In this document: one piece after another, positions 8,615 through 16,696 of the stretch | Position numbering within the stretch: the first letter of the stretch is position 1 | Layout of the letters: each line of letters begins with the position of its first letter | Assembly: GCA_002699025.1 (NCBI GenBank) | Contig: PABA01000095.1 | Location: 1 to 41,749, forward strand | Reading direction: 5' to 3' | From: Sandaracinus sp. | Lineage (GTDB): Bacteria; Myxococcota_A; Polyangia; Polyangiales; Houyiibacteriaceae | Length of the DNA stretch: 41,749 nucleotides | Program-made: the position numbers and the translations under genes | The notes under the pieces: model-generated | The model's input: only the letters and a program-made list of their open reading frames with translations | Told to the model about the DNA's origin: nothing | Database searches by the model: none

Positions 8615-9799
8615 GTGGAGCGGGCCATCCTGCACGTCGACATGGACGCCTTCTATGCGTCCGTGGAGCAGCGCGACGATCCGCGCCTGCGGGGCAAGCC
8701 CGTGATCGTCGGCGGGCCCTCGCGGCGCGGGGTCGTGGCGGCGGCCAGCTACGAGGTGCGTCGCTTCGGCGTGCGAAGCGCCATGTCGATGGTCGAGGCG
8801 CTCCAGCGCTGCCCGGACGCGATCGTCGTGCCCGTGCGCATGGCGCGCTACCAAGCGGTCTCGGCGGAGGTCTTCGAGGTCTTCCGGCGCTACACGCCGC
8901 TCGTCGAGGGGCTGAGCCTGGACGAGGCCTTCCTGGACGTGACGGGGAGCCGGCGCCTCTTCGGCGACGAGGTCCAGATCGCGCGGCGCATCAAGGCGGA
9001 GATCCGCGAGGCGACGGGGCTGACGGCCTCGGCCGGGGTCGCGCCGAGCAAGTTCGTCGCGAAGGTCGCGAGCGACCTCGACAAGCCAGACGGGCTGGTG
9101 GTCGTCGCGCGCGAGGGGCTCGAGGCCTTCCTCGCCCCGCTGCCGATCGAGCGGATGTGGGGCGTCGGGCCGAAGGCCGCGGCGAAGCTCCGGGCCTTGG
9201 GCTTCTCCACCTTCGGCGATCTCGCGTCGACGCCGGTGGGCGACCTCGAGACGGTGCTCGGGAGCTGGGGGCGGAGCGTGCACGCGCTCGCGCGCGGCGA
9301 GGACGAGCGGCCGGTGGTACCGGAGCGGGAGGCGAAGAGCCTCGGCGCCGAGGAGACCTTCGAGCGCGACCGGCGGAGCGCGGCGGAGCTCGAGCCCTTC
9401 CTGCTCGGCCAGGCGCAGCGGGTCGCGGCGCGGCTGACGCGGGCCGGGCTCCGGGGGCGCTGCGTGACGGTGAAGGTGAAGTACGTCGGGCACCGACTGA
9501 AGACGCGGCAGACGCGGTTGCCCGAGCCGGTCAGCGACACGGACTCGATCTACGAGGCGGCGCGGGGGCTCCTGGCGCGCTTCCCGGAGCTCGGCCGCGG
9601 CGTGCGGCTGACGGGCGTGTCGGTCTCGGAGCTGAGCGAGGGGCCGGTCGCGCCGACGCTCTTCCCCGACGAGCGGCGCGAGCGGCGCGAGAAGGTGGAG
9701 GCCGTGACCCAGGCGCTCGGGGAGCGCTTCGGGAAGGGCACGGTGAAGCGGGGGCGGCTGCTCGGGCGGCGCGGACGCGGCGACGACGAAGCGTCGTGA
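8615..9799 (+). CDS. dinB: DNA polymerase IV (Y family)
   Basis: A 394-residue translesion DNA polymerase. The palm carries H-V-D-M-D-A-F-Y-A-S-V-E (7-18) with the metal-binding Asp9 and S-L-D-E-A-F-L-D-V (101-109) with Asp103/Glu104. The finger segment R-G-V-V-A-A-A-S-Y-E-V-R and the thumb segment M-W-G-V-G-P-K (helix-hairpin-helix) follow, then the little finger. The length is slightly above E. coli DinB (351). The C terminus is Arg/Gly-rich and ends without an obvious beta-clamp pentapeptide, although Q-A-L-G-E-R-F just before could serve. The GTG start gives the canonical N terminus M-E-R-A-I-L-H-V-D. It fills in opposite damaged bases with low fidelity in the cytoplasm. Confidence 0.95.
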   Translation: MERAILHVDMDAFYASVEQRDDPRLRGKPVIVGGPSRRGVVAAASYEVRRFGVRSAMSMVEALQRCPDAIVVPVRMARYQAVSAEVFEVFRRYTPLVEGLSLDEAFLDVTGSRRLFGDEVQIARRIKAEIREATGLTASAGVAPSKFVAKVASDLDKPDGLVVVAREGLEAFLAPLPIERMWGVGPKAAAKLRALGFSTFGDLASTPVGDLETVLGSWGRSVHALARGEDERPVVPEREAKSLGAEETFERDRRSAAELEPFLLGQAQRVAARLTRAGLRGRCVTVKVKYVGHRLKTRQTRLPEPVSDTDSIYEAARGLLARFPELGRGVRLTGVSVSELSEGPVAPTLFPDERRERREKVEAVTQALGERFGKGTVKRGRLLGRRGRGDDEAS

Positions 9800-9896
9800 G
9801 GCCCCGGCATGGGCCGGCGTCGGTCTGGTCGAAGGGACGGCGGCGCGAGGTGGCGGCGGCGGGTAGCGTTCGCTTCCCCCCATGCAGGCGTTGATC

Positions 9897-9902
9897 TACG
9901 GT
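9897..9902 (+). promoter_or_regulatory. -10-like element TACGGT for the TRAP operon
   Basis: TACGGT ends 8 bases before the ATG at 9911. This supports that start against the longer open frame from 9809. Confidence 0.4.
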
Positions 9903-9910
9903 CGGCGGTC

Positions 9911-11425
9911 ATGGCTGGGGTGATGAGCCGCGGGGACACCGACGGCGGCGGAGCGAATGGGCAGAGGGAGCACACCGGGCCCTTCGCGTTCCTCCGCCGA
10001 CTGGACGATGCCCTCTTCTCCGTCGAGCAGACGATCGTGGTGACCTTCCTGGGCGCCATGACGGCGATGGTCTTCCTCGACGTGGTCGACCGTCGCCTGA
10101 CGGCCCCGGACAGCAAGATCGGCGATCTGCTGGGCCGGCTCTTCGGGGTGGACGGCGGCGACACCAAGACGATGCTCGACCAGACGGTGGCGCCGATCGT
10201 CGGCGCGCTGCTCGGGCTCGGGCTCCTCTGGTTCGCCTTCGCCTCGGCGCGGCGGCACGCCGAGGGCGAGGCCAAGAAGCGCGCGGAGGCCGGGGAGAAG
10301 GCCGAGGAGAAGCGGCGGCTCCACCCGCTGGTCTCGGCGCTGCTCCTGGCGGGGCTGCTCGCCGGCCTCGGCTACCTGATGACCTGGCGCGAGGAGGTCG
10401 AGGACGAGTGGGGCGCCATGGTCGAGGCCCGCGTCTTCCCCTCGAAGTACTTCTACCTGCTGCTCTTCCTCCTGGCCGTCGTGCCCTGGTCGCTGCAGCT
10501 GCTCCGCGACAAGCCCGAGGGCTGGTGGAAGCGCATCGCCGGCTTCGTCGTGGCGGGCGGCCTGCTCGCCTACTTCGCGCTGACCTTCTTCCCGGACGGC
10601 TACTCCTGGTCTCTCGAGGTCGCGGGGATCATGCTGCTCTGGGTCGGCTCGCTGGGCGCGAGCGTCTGCGTGCACGCGGGCAAGCACATCCGCATCGAGG
10701 CGCTGCAGAAGGCCGTGCCCGAGAAGCTGCGGCCCTTCGTCACGGGCGCGGGCTTCTTCGCGGCGGCGGCCTACTCGGGCTTCCTCGGGTACCTCGGAAC
10801 GGACTACCTGAAGTTCCAGATCGACGTGGAGGCGGTCTTCGCCCAGACGAGCATCCCGGACTGGGTGGCGACGCTGGCGATCCCGCTGGCCTTCTATCTG
10901 ACGGCGGCGCGCTTCTTCGGGGCGGGCGTGAGCGCGCTGATGGGCGGGCGCTACGGGCTCGCGGACGTGGACGAGGTCGCGGTGGCGGCGGCGGCGCGCG
11001 AGGAGGTGCCGGAGGCCGAGGAGGAGGCGGCGGCGCAGGCCGGGGCCGAGGACGGAGACGCGGCCGTGGAGCGCGTGGCGGCTTCGGGCGGCGCGGCTTC
11101 GGGGGATGCGGACGCGGCGTCGAGCGAGGCCGGCGCGGCGGAGGGCGACGGGGATGGCGACGACGCGGAGGATGACGACGACGGCGCCGCGGACGGAGAT
11201 GACGCGGAGGATGACGACGCGGGCGGAGACGACGCGGGCGGAGACGACGCGGGCGGAGACGACGCGGGCGGAGACGACGCGGAGGAAGACGACGCGGAGG
11301 AAGGCGACGATGCGGGCTCCGAGTCGGGCGAGAGCGACTCCGCGGAGCCCCGTCGACCTGAGGGCACGGGCAAGGGCAGGGGCACGGGCACGGGTTCGGG
11401 TTCGGGTTCGGAGGGCGAGTCGTGA
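9911..11425 (+). CDS. dctQ: TRAP transporter small membrane subunit (DctQ), enlarged
   Basis: A 504-residue membrane protein, far longer than usual DctQ subunits (about 160-230). It starts with a soluble segment and a first helix (around residues 40-60: V-V-T-F-L-G-A-M-T-A-M-V-F-L-D-V-V), followed by an inserted charged stretch and extra hydrophobic helices. The C-terminal membrane half has the DctQ-like features L-G-A-S-V-C-V-H-A-G-K-H-I-R-I-E-A and four-helix spacing. After the last helix comes an Ala/Glu/Asp-rich disordered tail of about 150 residues with G-D-D-A-G pentapeptides. Identification as DctQ rests on the H-I-R-I-E-A motif and the overlap of its stop with the DctM start. No periplasmic DctP binding protein is encoded in the window, so the substrate is unknown. 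Confidence 0.8.
   Translation: MAGVMSRGDTDGGGANGQREHTGPFAFLRRLDDALFSVEQTIVVTFLGAMTAMVFLDVVDRRLTAPDSKIGDLLGRLFGVDGGDTKTMLDQTVAPIVGALLGLGLLWFAFASARRHAEGEAKKRAEAGEKAEEKRRLHPLVSALLLAGLLAGLGYLMTWREEVEDEWGAMVEARVFPSKYFYLLLFLLAVVPWSLQLLRDKPEGWWKRIAGFVVAGGLLAYFALTFFPDGYSWSLEVAGIMLLWVGSLGASVCVHAGKHIRIEALQKAVPEKLRPFVTGAGFFAAAAYSGFLGYLGTDYLKFQIDVEAVFAQTSIPDWVATLAIPLAFYLTAARFFGAGVSALMGGRYGLADVDEVAVAAAAREEVPEAEEEAAAQAGAEDGDAAVERVAASGGAASGDADAASSEAGAAEGDGDGDDAEDDDDGAADGDDAEDDDAGGDDAGGDDAGGDDAGGDDAEEDDAEEGDDAGSESGESDSAEPRRPEGTGKGRGTGTGSGSGSEGES
11214..11281 (+). repeat. 15-bp coding repeat (Gly-Asp-Asp-Ala-Gly)
   Basis: GACGACGCGGGCGGA is repeated in tandem about four times and encodes the acidic tail of the DctQ-like subunit. 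Confidence 0.9.
11410..11425 (+). promoter_or_regulatory. ribosome-binding site and 4-base overlap coupling dctQ to dctM
   Basis: GGAGGG (11410-11415) lies 6 bases before GTG (11422), and the GTGA overlap merges the dctM start with the dctQ stop. This points to translational coupling. Confidence 0.75.
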
Positions 11426-13185
11426 GTGAGGCGAAGGCTCCCTCGCAGGACGAGCAGGCGCCGGCGGCCAAGCCGAAGTCGCTCGTCTTCTACGTGCTCC
11501 TGGCGCTCTGCCTGGTCTTGCCGGTCTTCGGCAAGGGCGGGCTCATGGCGGCCATCGTGCTCGGCGGCGCGCTCCTCGGCGTGCCCCTCTTCGCGCTGAT
11601 CGGCATCGTCACCGTCGCCGGCTTCTTCCTCTACAAGGACTACACGGACATCGCGCGCTACTCGCCGATGGTCGAGCGCATGCGCGGGCTGATCGATCAG
11701 AAGACCCTGATCGCCATCCCGCTCTTCATCATGAGCGGCGCGGTCATGAGCCGCGGCCAGATCAGCGTCCGCCTCATCGACTTCGCGCGCTCCTGCGTCG
11801 GCTGGATCCCCGGCGGCCTCGGCATCAGCGCCGTCTTCGCCTGCGTCTTCTTCGCGGCCATCAGCGGCTCGAGCCCGGCCACGGTCATCGCCATCGGCGC
11901 CATGATGGGCCCGGCCCTCGTGAAGAGCGGCTACGGCGATCGCTTCAGCCACGGCCTGCTCAGCTCGGCCGGCTCCCTCGGCATCCTCATCCCGCCCTCG
12001 ATCCCGATGATCATCTACCCGATCGTCTACCAGGGTGCGGTCATCGAGACGGAGCTCCTCTTCGCGAGCGGCTTCGGCCCGGGCCTGGTCATGGCGGCGC
12101 TCCTGATGGGCTACTGCGTCGTCTACGGCATCGGCCGGCCCGACATCCCGCGCGACCCCTTCGAGCTGAAGCAGGTCGGGCGGAGCTTCGTGCGCGGCTT
12201 CTGGGCGCTGATGTTCCCGGTGCTGATCCTCGGCGGCATCTACGGCGGCATCTACACCACCGTCGAGGCGGCAGGTTTCAGCGTCGTCTACGCGGTGCTC
12301 GTGGAGGTCTACATCCACCGCGCCATGACGCTCGAGGACATCCCGGAGACCTTCAAGGAGACGGGCATCTTCCTCGGCTCGCTCCTCGTCATCATGGTCG
12401 CGGCGCTCGCGCTCGACGAGCTCCTCCACGAGCTCGAGATCCCCGAGAAGCTCGCGCACTGGATCGAGTCCCAGGAGCTCGAGGGGTGGCAGTTCCTGCT
12501 CATCCTGAACGGCCTGCTCCTCCTGGTCGGCATGGCCATGGACATCCTCAGCGCGATGTTCATCTTCGTGCCGCTGCTCGCGCCGGTGGCCGTCGCCATG
12601 GGCGTCGACCCGCTGCACTTCGGGATCATCTTCATCGTGAACCTGGAGATCGGCTACCTGACCCCGCCGGTGGGCCTGAACCTCTTCGTGGCGAGCACCC
12701 TCTTCGAGAGACCGCTCGGGCACATCATCCGATCGGTCTTGCCCTTCATCGGGCTGATGGTGATCGGCCTCGGCGTGATCACCTACTGGCCCGGGCTCTC
12801 GGTCGGGCTCGGCCACTGGGTGATGGGGCGCGAGCAGGTCGAGATTCCCGCCGGCGGGCCCGGCGGGGGCGCGCTCCAGCCGCTCGACGACGGCGCCCTC
12901 GATGGTGACGACGGCGACGGCGACGTGCAGACGCTCGAGCAGATGATGAACGAGCTCGAGGGTGGCGGCGACGACGAGGGCGGCGTGCAGACGCTCGAGG
13001 AGATGATGAACGAGCTCGAAGAGGGCGAGGGCTCGGAGGACGAAGGCGGCGTGCAGACGCTCGAGGAGATGATGCGCGAGGCCGAGGAGGAGGGGAGCGG
13101 CGAAGGGGCGGAGGCGGCGCCGGCCGAGGAGCCCGACCGGGTGCTCTCGCTCGAGGAGATGATGGAGCAGGCGGGCGTCGACTGA
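11422..13185 (+). CDS. dctM: TRAP transporter large permease subunit (DctM) with repeated tail
   Basis: A 587-residue DctM, the ion-coupled transport channel of a TRAP system. The core (about residues 20-470) has many membrane helices and family motifs: I-A-I-P-L-F-I-M-S-G after residue 90, A-A-I-S-G-S-S-P-A-T-V around 150, S-A-G-S-L-G-I-L-I-P-P-S-I-P-M around 185-200, and L-T-P-P-V-G-L-N-L-F near residue 415. Usual DctM proteins end near 430 residues. This one continues with an acidic tail holding four copies of a short motif (V/L)-x-(T/S)-L-E-(E/Q)-M-M beginning at residues 502, 522, 544 and 574, a likely peptide-docking array. It is coupled to dctQ by a GTGA overlap. No DctP is nearby. Confidence 0.93.
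   Translation: MSEAKAPSQDEQAPAAKPKSLVFYVLLALCLVLPVFGKGGLMAAIVLGGALLGVPLFALIGIVTVAGFFLYKDYTDIARYSPMVERMRGLIDQKTLIAIPLFIMSGAVMSRGQISVRLIDFARSCVGWIPGGLGISAVFACVFFAAISGSSPATVIAIGAMMGPALVKSGYGDRFSHGLLSSAGSLGILIPPSIPMIIYPIVYQGAVIETELLFASGFGPGLVMAALLMGYCVVYGIGRPDIPRDPFELKQVGRSFVRGFWALMFPVLILGGIYGGIYTTVEAAGFSVVYAVLVEVYIHRAMTLEDIPETFKETGIFLGSLLVIMVAALALDELLHELEIPEKLAHWIESQELEGWQFLLILNGLLLLVGMAMDILSAMFIFVPLLAPVAVAMGVDPLHFGIIFIVNLEIGYLTPPVGLNLFVASTLFERPLGHIIRSVLPFIGLMVIGLGVITYWPGLSVGLGHWVMGREQVEIPAGGPGGGALQPLDDGALDGDDGDGDVQTLEQMMNELEGGGDDEGGVQTLEEMMNELEEGEGSEDEGGVQTLEEMMREAEEEGSGEGAEAAPAEEPDRVLSLEEMMEQAGVD
12925..13180 (+). repeat. four-copy LEEMM motif array in the DctM tail
   Basis: Coding repeats begin at 12925, 12985, 13051 and 13141 and are separated by variable acidic Gly/Glu/Asp spacers. 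The motif is conserved while the spacers differ, which suggests selection on the motif. Confidence 0.85.
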
Positions 13186-13473
13186 CTGCGGCGTCGATGC
13201 CCCCGTGCCCTCGCCCGCGCCGCCCGGGGCACGCTCGCCTCGAGCCGCGTTCCTCTTCCGGGGACGCGCCCCACGAAGCGGCTGGACGACCGAGCGGCCG
13301 GGGGCGCGCGGGTGCAGAAGCGGCGCCGTGAGCCCCCTTCGTTTCGCGGGGGCGCTGGGCGCCGGTCCGGTGGCGGCGGGCTGAACTTCGTTCAGACGCG
13401 AGCGGGGCCGCGAGGTGGCAGACTCGGGGCCGAAGCGCGGACCCGGGCGAGGGCGCCGCGCGGGGAGGTCGTC

Positions 13474-14670
13474 GTGAAGCACGCCATGAAGCACCGGGTC
13501 GCCACGAAGCGCTGGGTCGCCCTCGCGTCCTGTTGGGTCGGTCTGATCGGAGCCGGGTGCTCCGCCGGCGGCGGCGGCGGGCCGAGCTGCCGCGCCGGCG
13601 AGGAGGGCTGCGAGTGCCTCTCGGGGGAGTGCGTCGGCGGGGCCGTCTGCGTGGACGGACGCTGCGAGGCGCCGAGCGGCGGCATGGACGCCGGCACGCC
13701 CGAGGGCATGGACGCCGGAATGGTCGACCCGATGGGGGACGCGGGCCCGAGCGGCCCGGCGGACGTCGGCCCGAACCCGGACGCCTTCTTCGCGGAGGAC
13801 CCGCCCCCGATGCTCTGCCTCGAGGACGGCTCGATGGTGAGCGATCCGACGCCGCCCGGCGGCACGCCCGAGTGCCCCGACGACAAGAACCGGGAGGGCT
13901 GCCGCTGCGCGCCGGTCGGCGAGACGGCGCCCTGCTGGCCGGGGCTCCGCGTCAACCGGAACCGCGGCCAGTGCATGGACGGCGTGACGACCTGCGAGCC
14001 CTTCGACGAGTTCACGGGGCGCTGGGGGCCCTGCGAGGGCGCCGTGCTGCCCGACCCGGAGGCGCGCCTCGGGCCGGCGTCCTGCCGCTGCTTCTCCGCC
14101 GGCCGCTGGGAGATCGACAACCTCAGCCCCTGCTTCGTCTCGGACGGAACGGGGACGGTCACGGGCGCCGTCTCGACCTTCCTCTCCGGCGGCGCGCCGA
14201 GCTGCCCGAGCATCTCGAGCGGCCCGCCCTTCCCGCCGATGCCGGGCACGACCTGGAGCACGAACCGGCTCACGGTCGACTGCGAGGGCCGCTTCGAGCT
14301 CTGCTACACGCTGAAGGCCGGCGACGCCGAGTCGCCCTCGGACGCCGACTGCGTGGTGGCGCGCGTGTGCACGGAGACCTGGTACGAGGAGCGCGACGCG
14401 ACCCAGGAGCTCCCCGAGCTGCCGGCCTGGAACACGATGACCGCCGCCGAGCACGCCTGCGCGCGCCAGTTCTCCGAGAGCGGCGGCTACGGCGAGATGA
14501 GCGTCCGCGGGCTGAGCGTCGAGTGCGACCCGATCGACGACGGCGAGGGCGGCGAGTACGTCTTCAACCGCGTCAACTACTGCCCCTCGGCCTGCAACGA
14601 GCCGCCCGTGCCGCCGGAGCTCGAGGAGGAGTGCTCGCGCTGCATGGCGGGCGGCTCCGGCAGCTTCTGA
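13474..14670 (+). CDS. secreted Cys-rich lipoprotein
   Basis: A 398-residue lipoprotein of unknown function. The start GTG at 13474 is chosen because GGGGAGG (13462-13468) lies 5 bases upstream; the ATG at 13486 is 17 bases from it, and the open frame further upstream lacks protein character. The signal peptide ends in the lipobox I-G-A-G-C (Cys29). A short Cys-rich knot (C-x-C-x(4)-C pattern) and an Asp-Ala-Gly / Met-Asp-Ala-Gly linker follow. The main domain has many paired cysteines, a C-R-C-A-P-V-G-E-T-A-P-C-W-P-G motif around residue 146, and a C-terminal E-E-C-S-R-C-M. Probably surface or periplasmic. It is not clearly linked to its neighbours. Confidence 0.8.
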   Translation: MKHAMKHRVATKRWVALASCWVGLIGAGCSAGGGGGPSCRAGEEGCECLSGECVGGAVCVDGRCEAPSGGMDAGTPEGMDAGMVDPMGDAGPSGPADVGPNPDAFFAEDPPPMLCLEDGSMVSDPTPPGGTPECPDDKNREGCRCAPVGETAPCWPGLRVNRNRGQCMDGVTTCEPFDEFTGRWGPCEGAVLPDPEARLGPASCRCFSAGRWEIDNLSPCFVSDGTGTVTGAVSTFLSGGAPSCPSISSGPPFPPMPGTTWSTNRLTVDCEGRFELCYTLKAGDAESPSDADCVVARVCTETWYEERDATQELPELPAWNTMTAAEHACARQFSESGGYGEMSVRGLSVECDPIDDGEGGEYVFNRVNYCPSACNEPPVPPELEEECSRCMAGGSGSF

Positions 14671-14845
14671 AGAACCCGCTCGCCTCGCCCCGCCTCGGGC
14701 CCGCTCGGTCCTCCTCGGCGCGCCCTGGGGCGGCGGCCTCGGGGCGGCGTCCGTCGGTGGCGTTCGCCGGTTGGCGTTCGCCGGTCGGCGGTTCGAGCGG
14801 TCGCGGCTTGAGGGGAGGGCGGCGGCGGCGCATCCTCGCTCCGCG

Positions 14846-15391
14846 ATGCACCCCTGGCACGACGTCTACATCGACGAGCACCTCCTCGAGCACGCCTTCC
14901 CCGTCGTCATCGAGGTCCCGAAGGGCAGCACGAACAAGTACGAGCTCGACAAGGAGACGGGCCTGCTCAAGCTCGACCGCGTGCTCTACAGCGCCGTCTA
15001 CTACCCGGCGAATTACGGCTTCGTGCCCCGCTCCTTCTGCGACGACGGCGACCCGCTCGACGCGCTCGTGCTCAGCCAGGAGCCCGTGCACCCGCTGACC
15101 ATCGTCGAGGCGCGCCCGGTCGCCTGCATGCGCATGCGCGACGACAAGGGGCTCGACGACAAGGTCATCGCCGTGAACGCGAGCGACCCCTTCTACGAGG
15201 ACGTGAAGGATCTGAAGGACCTCCCCGGGCACACGCTCCGGCAGATGAAGCGGTTCTTCCAGGACTACAAGATCCTCGAGAACAAGGAGGTCGTCGTCGA
15301 CGAGTTCATCGGCCTCGACGAGACGCTCGAGGTGCTCCGCGAGGCGCTCGGCATGTACCGGAAGCTCCGCCGCGGCGAGCTCGTGCGCTGA
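14846..15391 (+). CDS. ppa: inorganic pyrophosphatase (family I)
   Basis: A 181-residue soluble family I pyrophosphatase, which hydrolyses pyrophosphate to two phosphates in the cytoplasm. The signature D-D-G-D-P-L-D-A-L-V-L (66-76) supplies the Mg-binding aspartates. Other family residues are present: I-E-V-P-K-G-S-T-N-K-Y-E (22-33), Y-P-A-N-Y-G-F-V-P (53-61) and K-x-W-like K-R-F-F-Q-D-Y-K. The ATG at 14846 gives the normal N terminus; the open frame to 14771 is not supported by similarity. A CATCCT hexamer lies 9 bases upstream of the start, which could be a weak -10 of a nearly leaderless transcript. Confidence 0.96.
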   Translation: MHPWHDVYIDEHLLEHAFPVVIEVPKGSTNKYELDKETGLLKLDRVLYSAVYYPANYGFVPRSFCDDGDPLDALVLSQEPVHPLTIVEARPVACMRMRDDKGLDDKVIAVNASDPFYEDVKDLKDLPGHTLRQMKRFFQDYKILENKEVVVDEFIGLDETLEVLREALGMYRKLRRGELVR

Positions 15392-15439
15392 GCCTCCATC
15401 GAGCTCCGCTTCCCATGGCGCCCCGCCGAGGCGGCGCGG

Positions 15440-15961
15440 TTGGCGCGGCGCATCGCGCGTCCGCGGGAGGGGCTCGACGCGCTCCGCGGCGTCGTCATCC
15501 TGCTCGGGCTCGCGCTCGTCGCGCGGGCGGCGCCGGGGCCGTGGCTGCTGGTGCCGCCGCTCCTCGCGGTCCTGGCGCTGGCTGCGGGGGTGCTCGAGCG
15601 GCGTGGGGCCGGGGCGGCGAGCGAGGCGCGGCTCGCCCTCGGTCCCGGGGGCCTCACCATCGAGCGGGGGGCGGGGCGGACGCGCCTCGATCGCGAGCGC
15701 GTCGTTCGCTGGTACGCGCTGCCCGAGGGGGTCGTGCTCGAAGCGACCGCCCCCGGCGGGCCCCGGCGGCTCCTGCTCGCCGTCCCCGACGCGACGCTCG
15801 CGCCGGAAGAGCGCTCCGGGCTCCGGGAGACCTGTGAGGCTCTCTTCGGCGCGCCGACGACGCCGCCGGCCCGCCATCGCTGGCTCCGGATCGCGCTGGT
15901 GCCGGCGCTCCTGATCGAGCTCGCCATGCTCGCCTTCAACTACTCCGTGGGGGCGCCATGA
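15440..15961 (+). CDS. small membrane protein, start uncertain
   Basis: A protein of about 173 residues with an N-terminal hydrophobic hairpin (about residues 17-51), a soluble central part rich in beta-like segments (P-G-G-L-T-I-E-R), and a C-terminal helix. No family recognised; the layout resembles proteins with a PH-like or YcxB-like domain between membrane helices. The first usable start is TTG at 15440, but the reading frame looks coding from directly after the pyrophosphatase stop (15392; the codons give I-E-L-R-F-P-W-R-P-A-E-A), so the true start could be a non-standard codon such as ATC at 15398. It overlaps the next gene by the four bases ATGA, so the two form an operon. Confidence 0.6.
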   Translation: MARRIARPREGLDALRGVVILLGLALVARAAPGPWLLVPPLLAVLALAAGVLERRGAGAASEARLALGPGGLTIERGAGRTRLDRERVVRWYALPEGVVLEATAPGGPRRLLLAVPDATLAPEERSGLRETCEALFGAPTTPPARHRWLRIALVPALLIELAMLAFNYSVGAP

Positions 15962-16671
15962 GCCCCTACCGCGAGCCCGTGGCGCTCGAGACGAGCTGGG
16001 CCGCCGTGAGCCGAGCGGACGCCCGCGCCCTCCGCGCGAGCCGGCTCCCGACGAGGCTCGCCATGCTCCTGATCCTCGCGCCCCCCGCGGGGCTGGTCGC
16101 GCGCTTCGGGGCGCCGATCGCCCTCGCGTGGTTCGGCGCGGCGGCGCTCCTCCTCCTCGCCGCCTCGTGGAGGTCGGCGCGCTTCGCGCTCGTCCCGCTG
16201 GCGCTCGGTGGGGCGGCGGTGCTCGCCGGGCGCGCGCTCGGCGTGGAAGGGGCCGTCTTGCCCGTCGCCGTGGGCGTCGCGAGCGTGCTGGTGGCGTGGG
16301 GTCTTCGCGGCGCCGAGCATCGGGCGCAGGCGAAGGCGGCGGCCCACCGGGTGCGCATCGGCGTGACGCCCGAGGCGCTGCATTGGACCGACGGCGCGGG
16401 GGCCTTCGAGCGCTCGCTGGTCGGGCTCGGCGGCTGGATGGAGACGACGGCGGCCTTCGTCCTCCAGGAGCCGGGCGGAGAGCGCTCCTACGTGGTCCCG
16501 CGCGAGGCTCTCGCGCCTCCGCTCGAGGCGGCCATCCGACGCCACCTCGACGCGGCCCTCGGACCGTCGCGGCCCATCCCCCTCGGCCCGGGTGCCACCG
16601 CGTCGCTCGTGCGCGTGGCGATGTTCGGCTTCTGGATCGCGGCGGTCCTGCTCGTCGTCTCTCCGCGCTGA
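15958..16671 (+). CDS. membrane protein, partner of the preceding gene
   Basis: A 237-residue protein with about four hydrophobic helices in the first 110 residues, a soluble domain (about 125-205), and a final helix followed by a short tail. It shares the general plan of the preceding protein (helices, a small beta-rich domain containing V-x-P-E-A-L-H-W, last helix), so the two may be distant paralogues acting as a pair. The ATG start overlaps the previous stop (ATGA). No enzyme motifs seen and function unknown. It converges with the sphingomyelinase-like gene, leaving only 25 bases between their stops. Confidence 0.7.
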   Translation: MSPYREPVALETSWAAVSRADARALRASRLPTRLAMLLILAPPAGLVARFGAPIALAWFGAAALLLLAASWRSARFALVPLALGGAAVLAGRALGVEGAVLPVAVGVASVLVAWGLRGAEHRAQAKAAAHRVRIGVTPEALHWTDGAGAFERSLVGLGGWMETTAAFVLQEPGGERSYVVPREALAPPLEAAIRRHLDAALGPSRPIPLGPGATASLVRVAMFGFWIAAVLLVVSPR

Positions 16672-16696
16672 GTCGGCGCCGAGGCGACCGACCGGT

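Noticed and set aside
7289-9883. 864-residue open frame on the minus strand
   Set aside because: It is antisense to the hydroxybutyryl-CoA dehydrogenase and dinB genes, whose catalytic motifs are unmistakable.
11214-11281. possible regulatory or CRISPR-type repeat
   Set aside because: It is a 15-base in-frame coding repeat in the acidic tail of the DctQ-like subunit.
10951-14454. 1167-residue open frame on the minus strand
   Set aside because: It runs antisense through dctQ, dctM and the lipoprotein gene, is rich in Arg/Asp/His/Glu typical of shadow frames in high-GC DNA, and has no recognisable domain.
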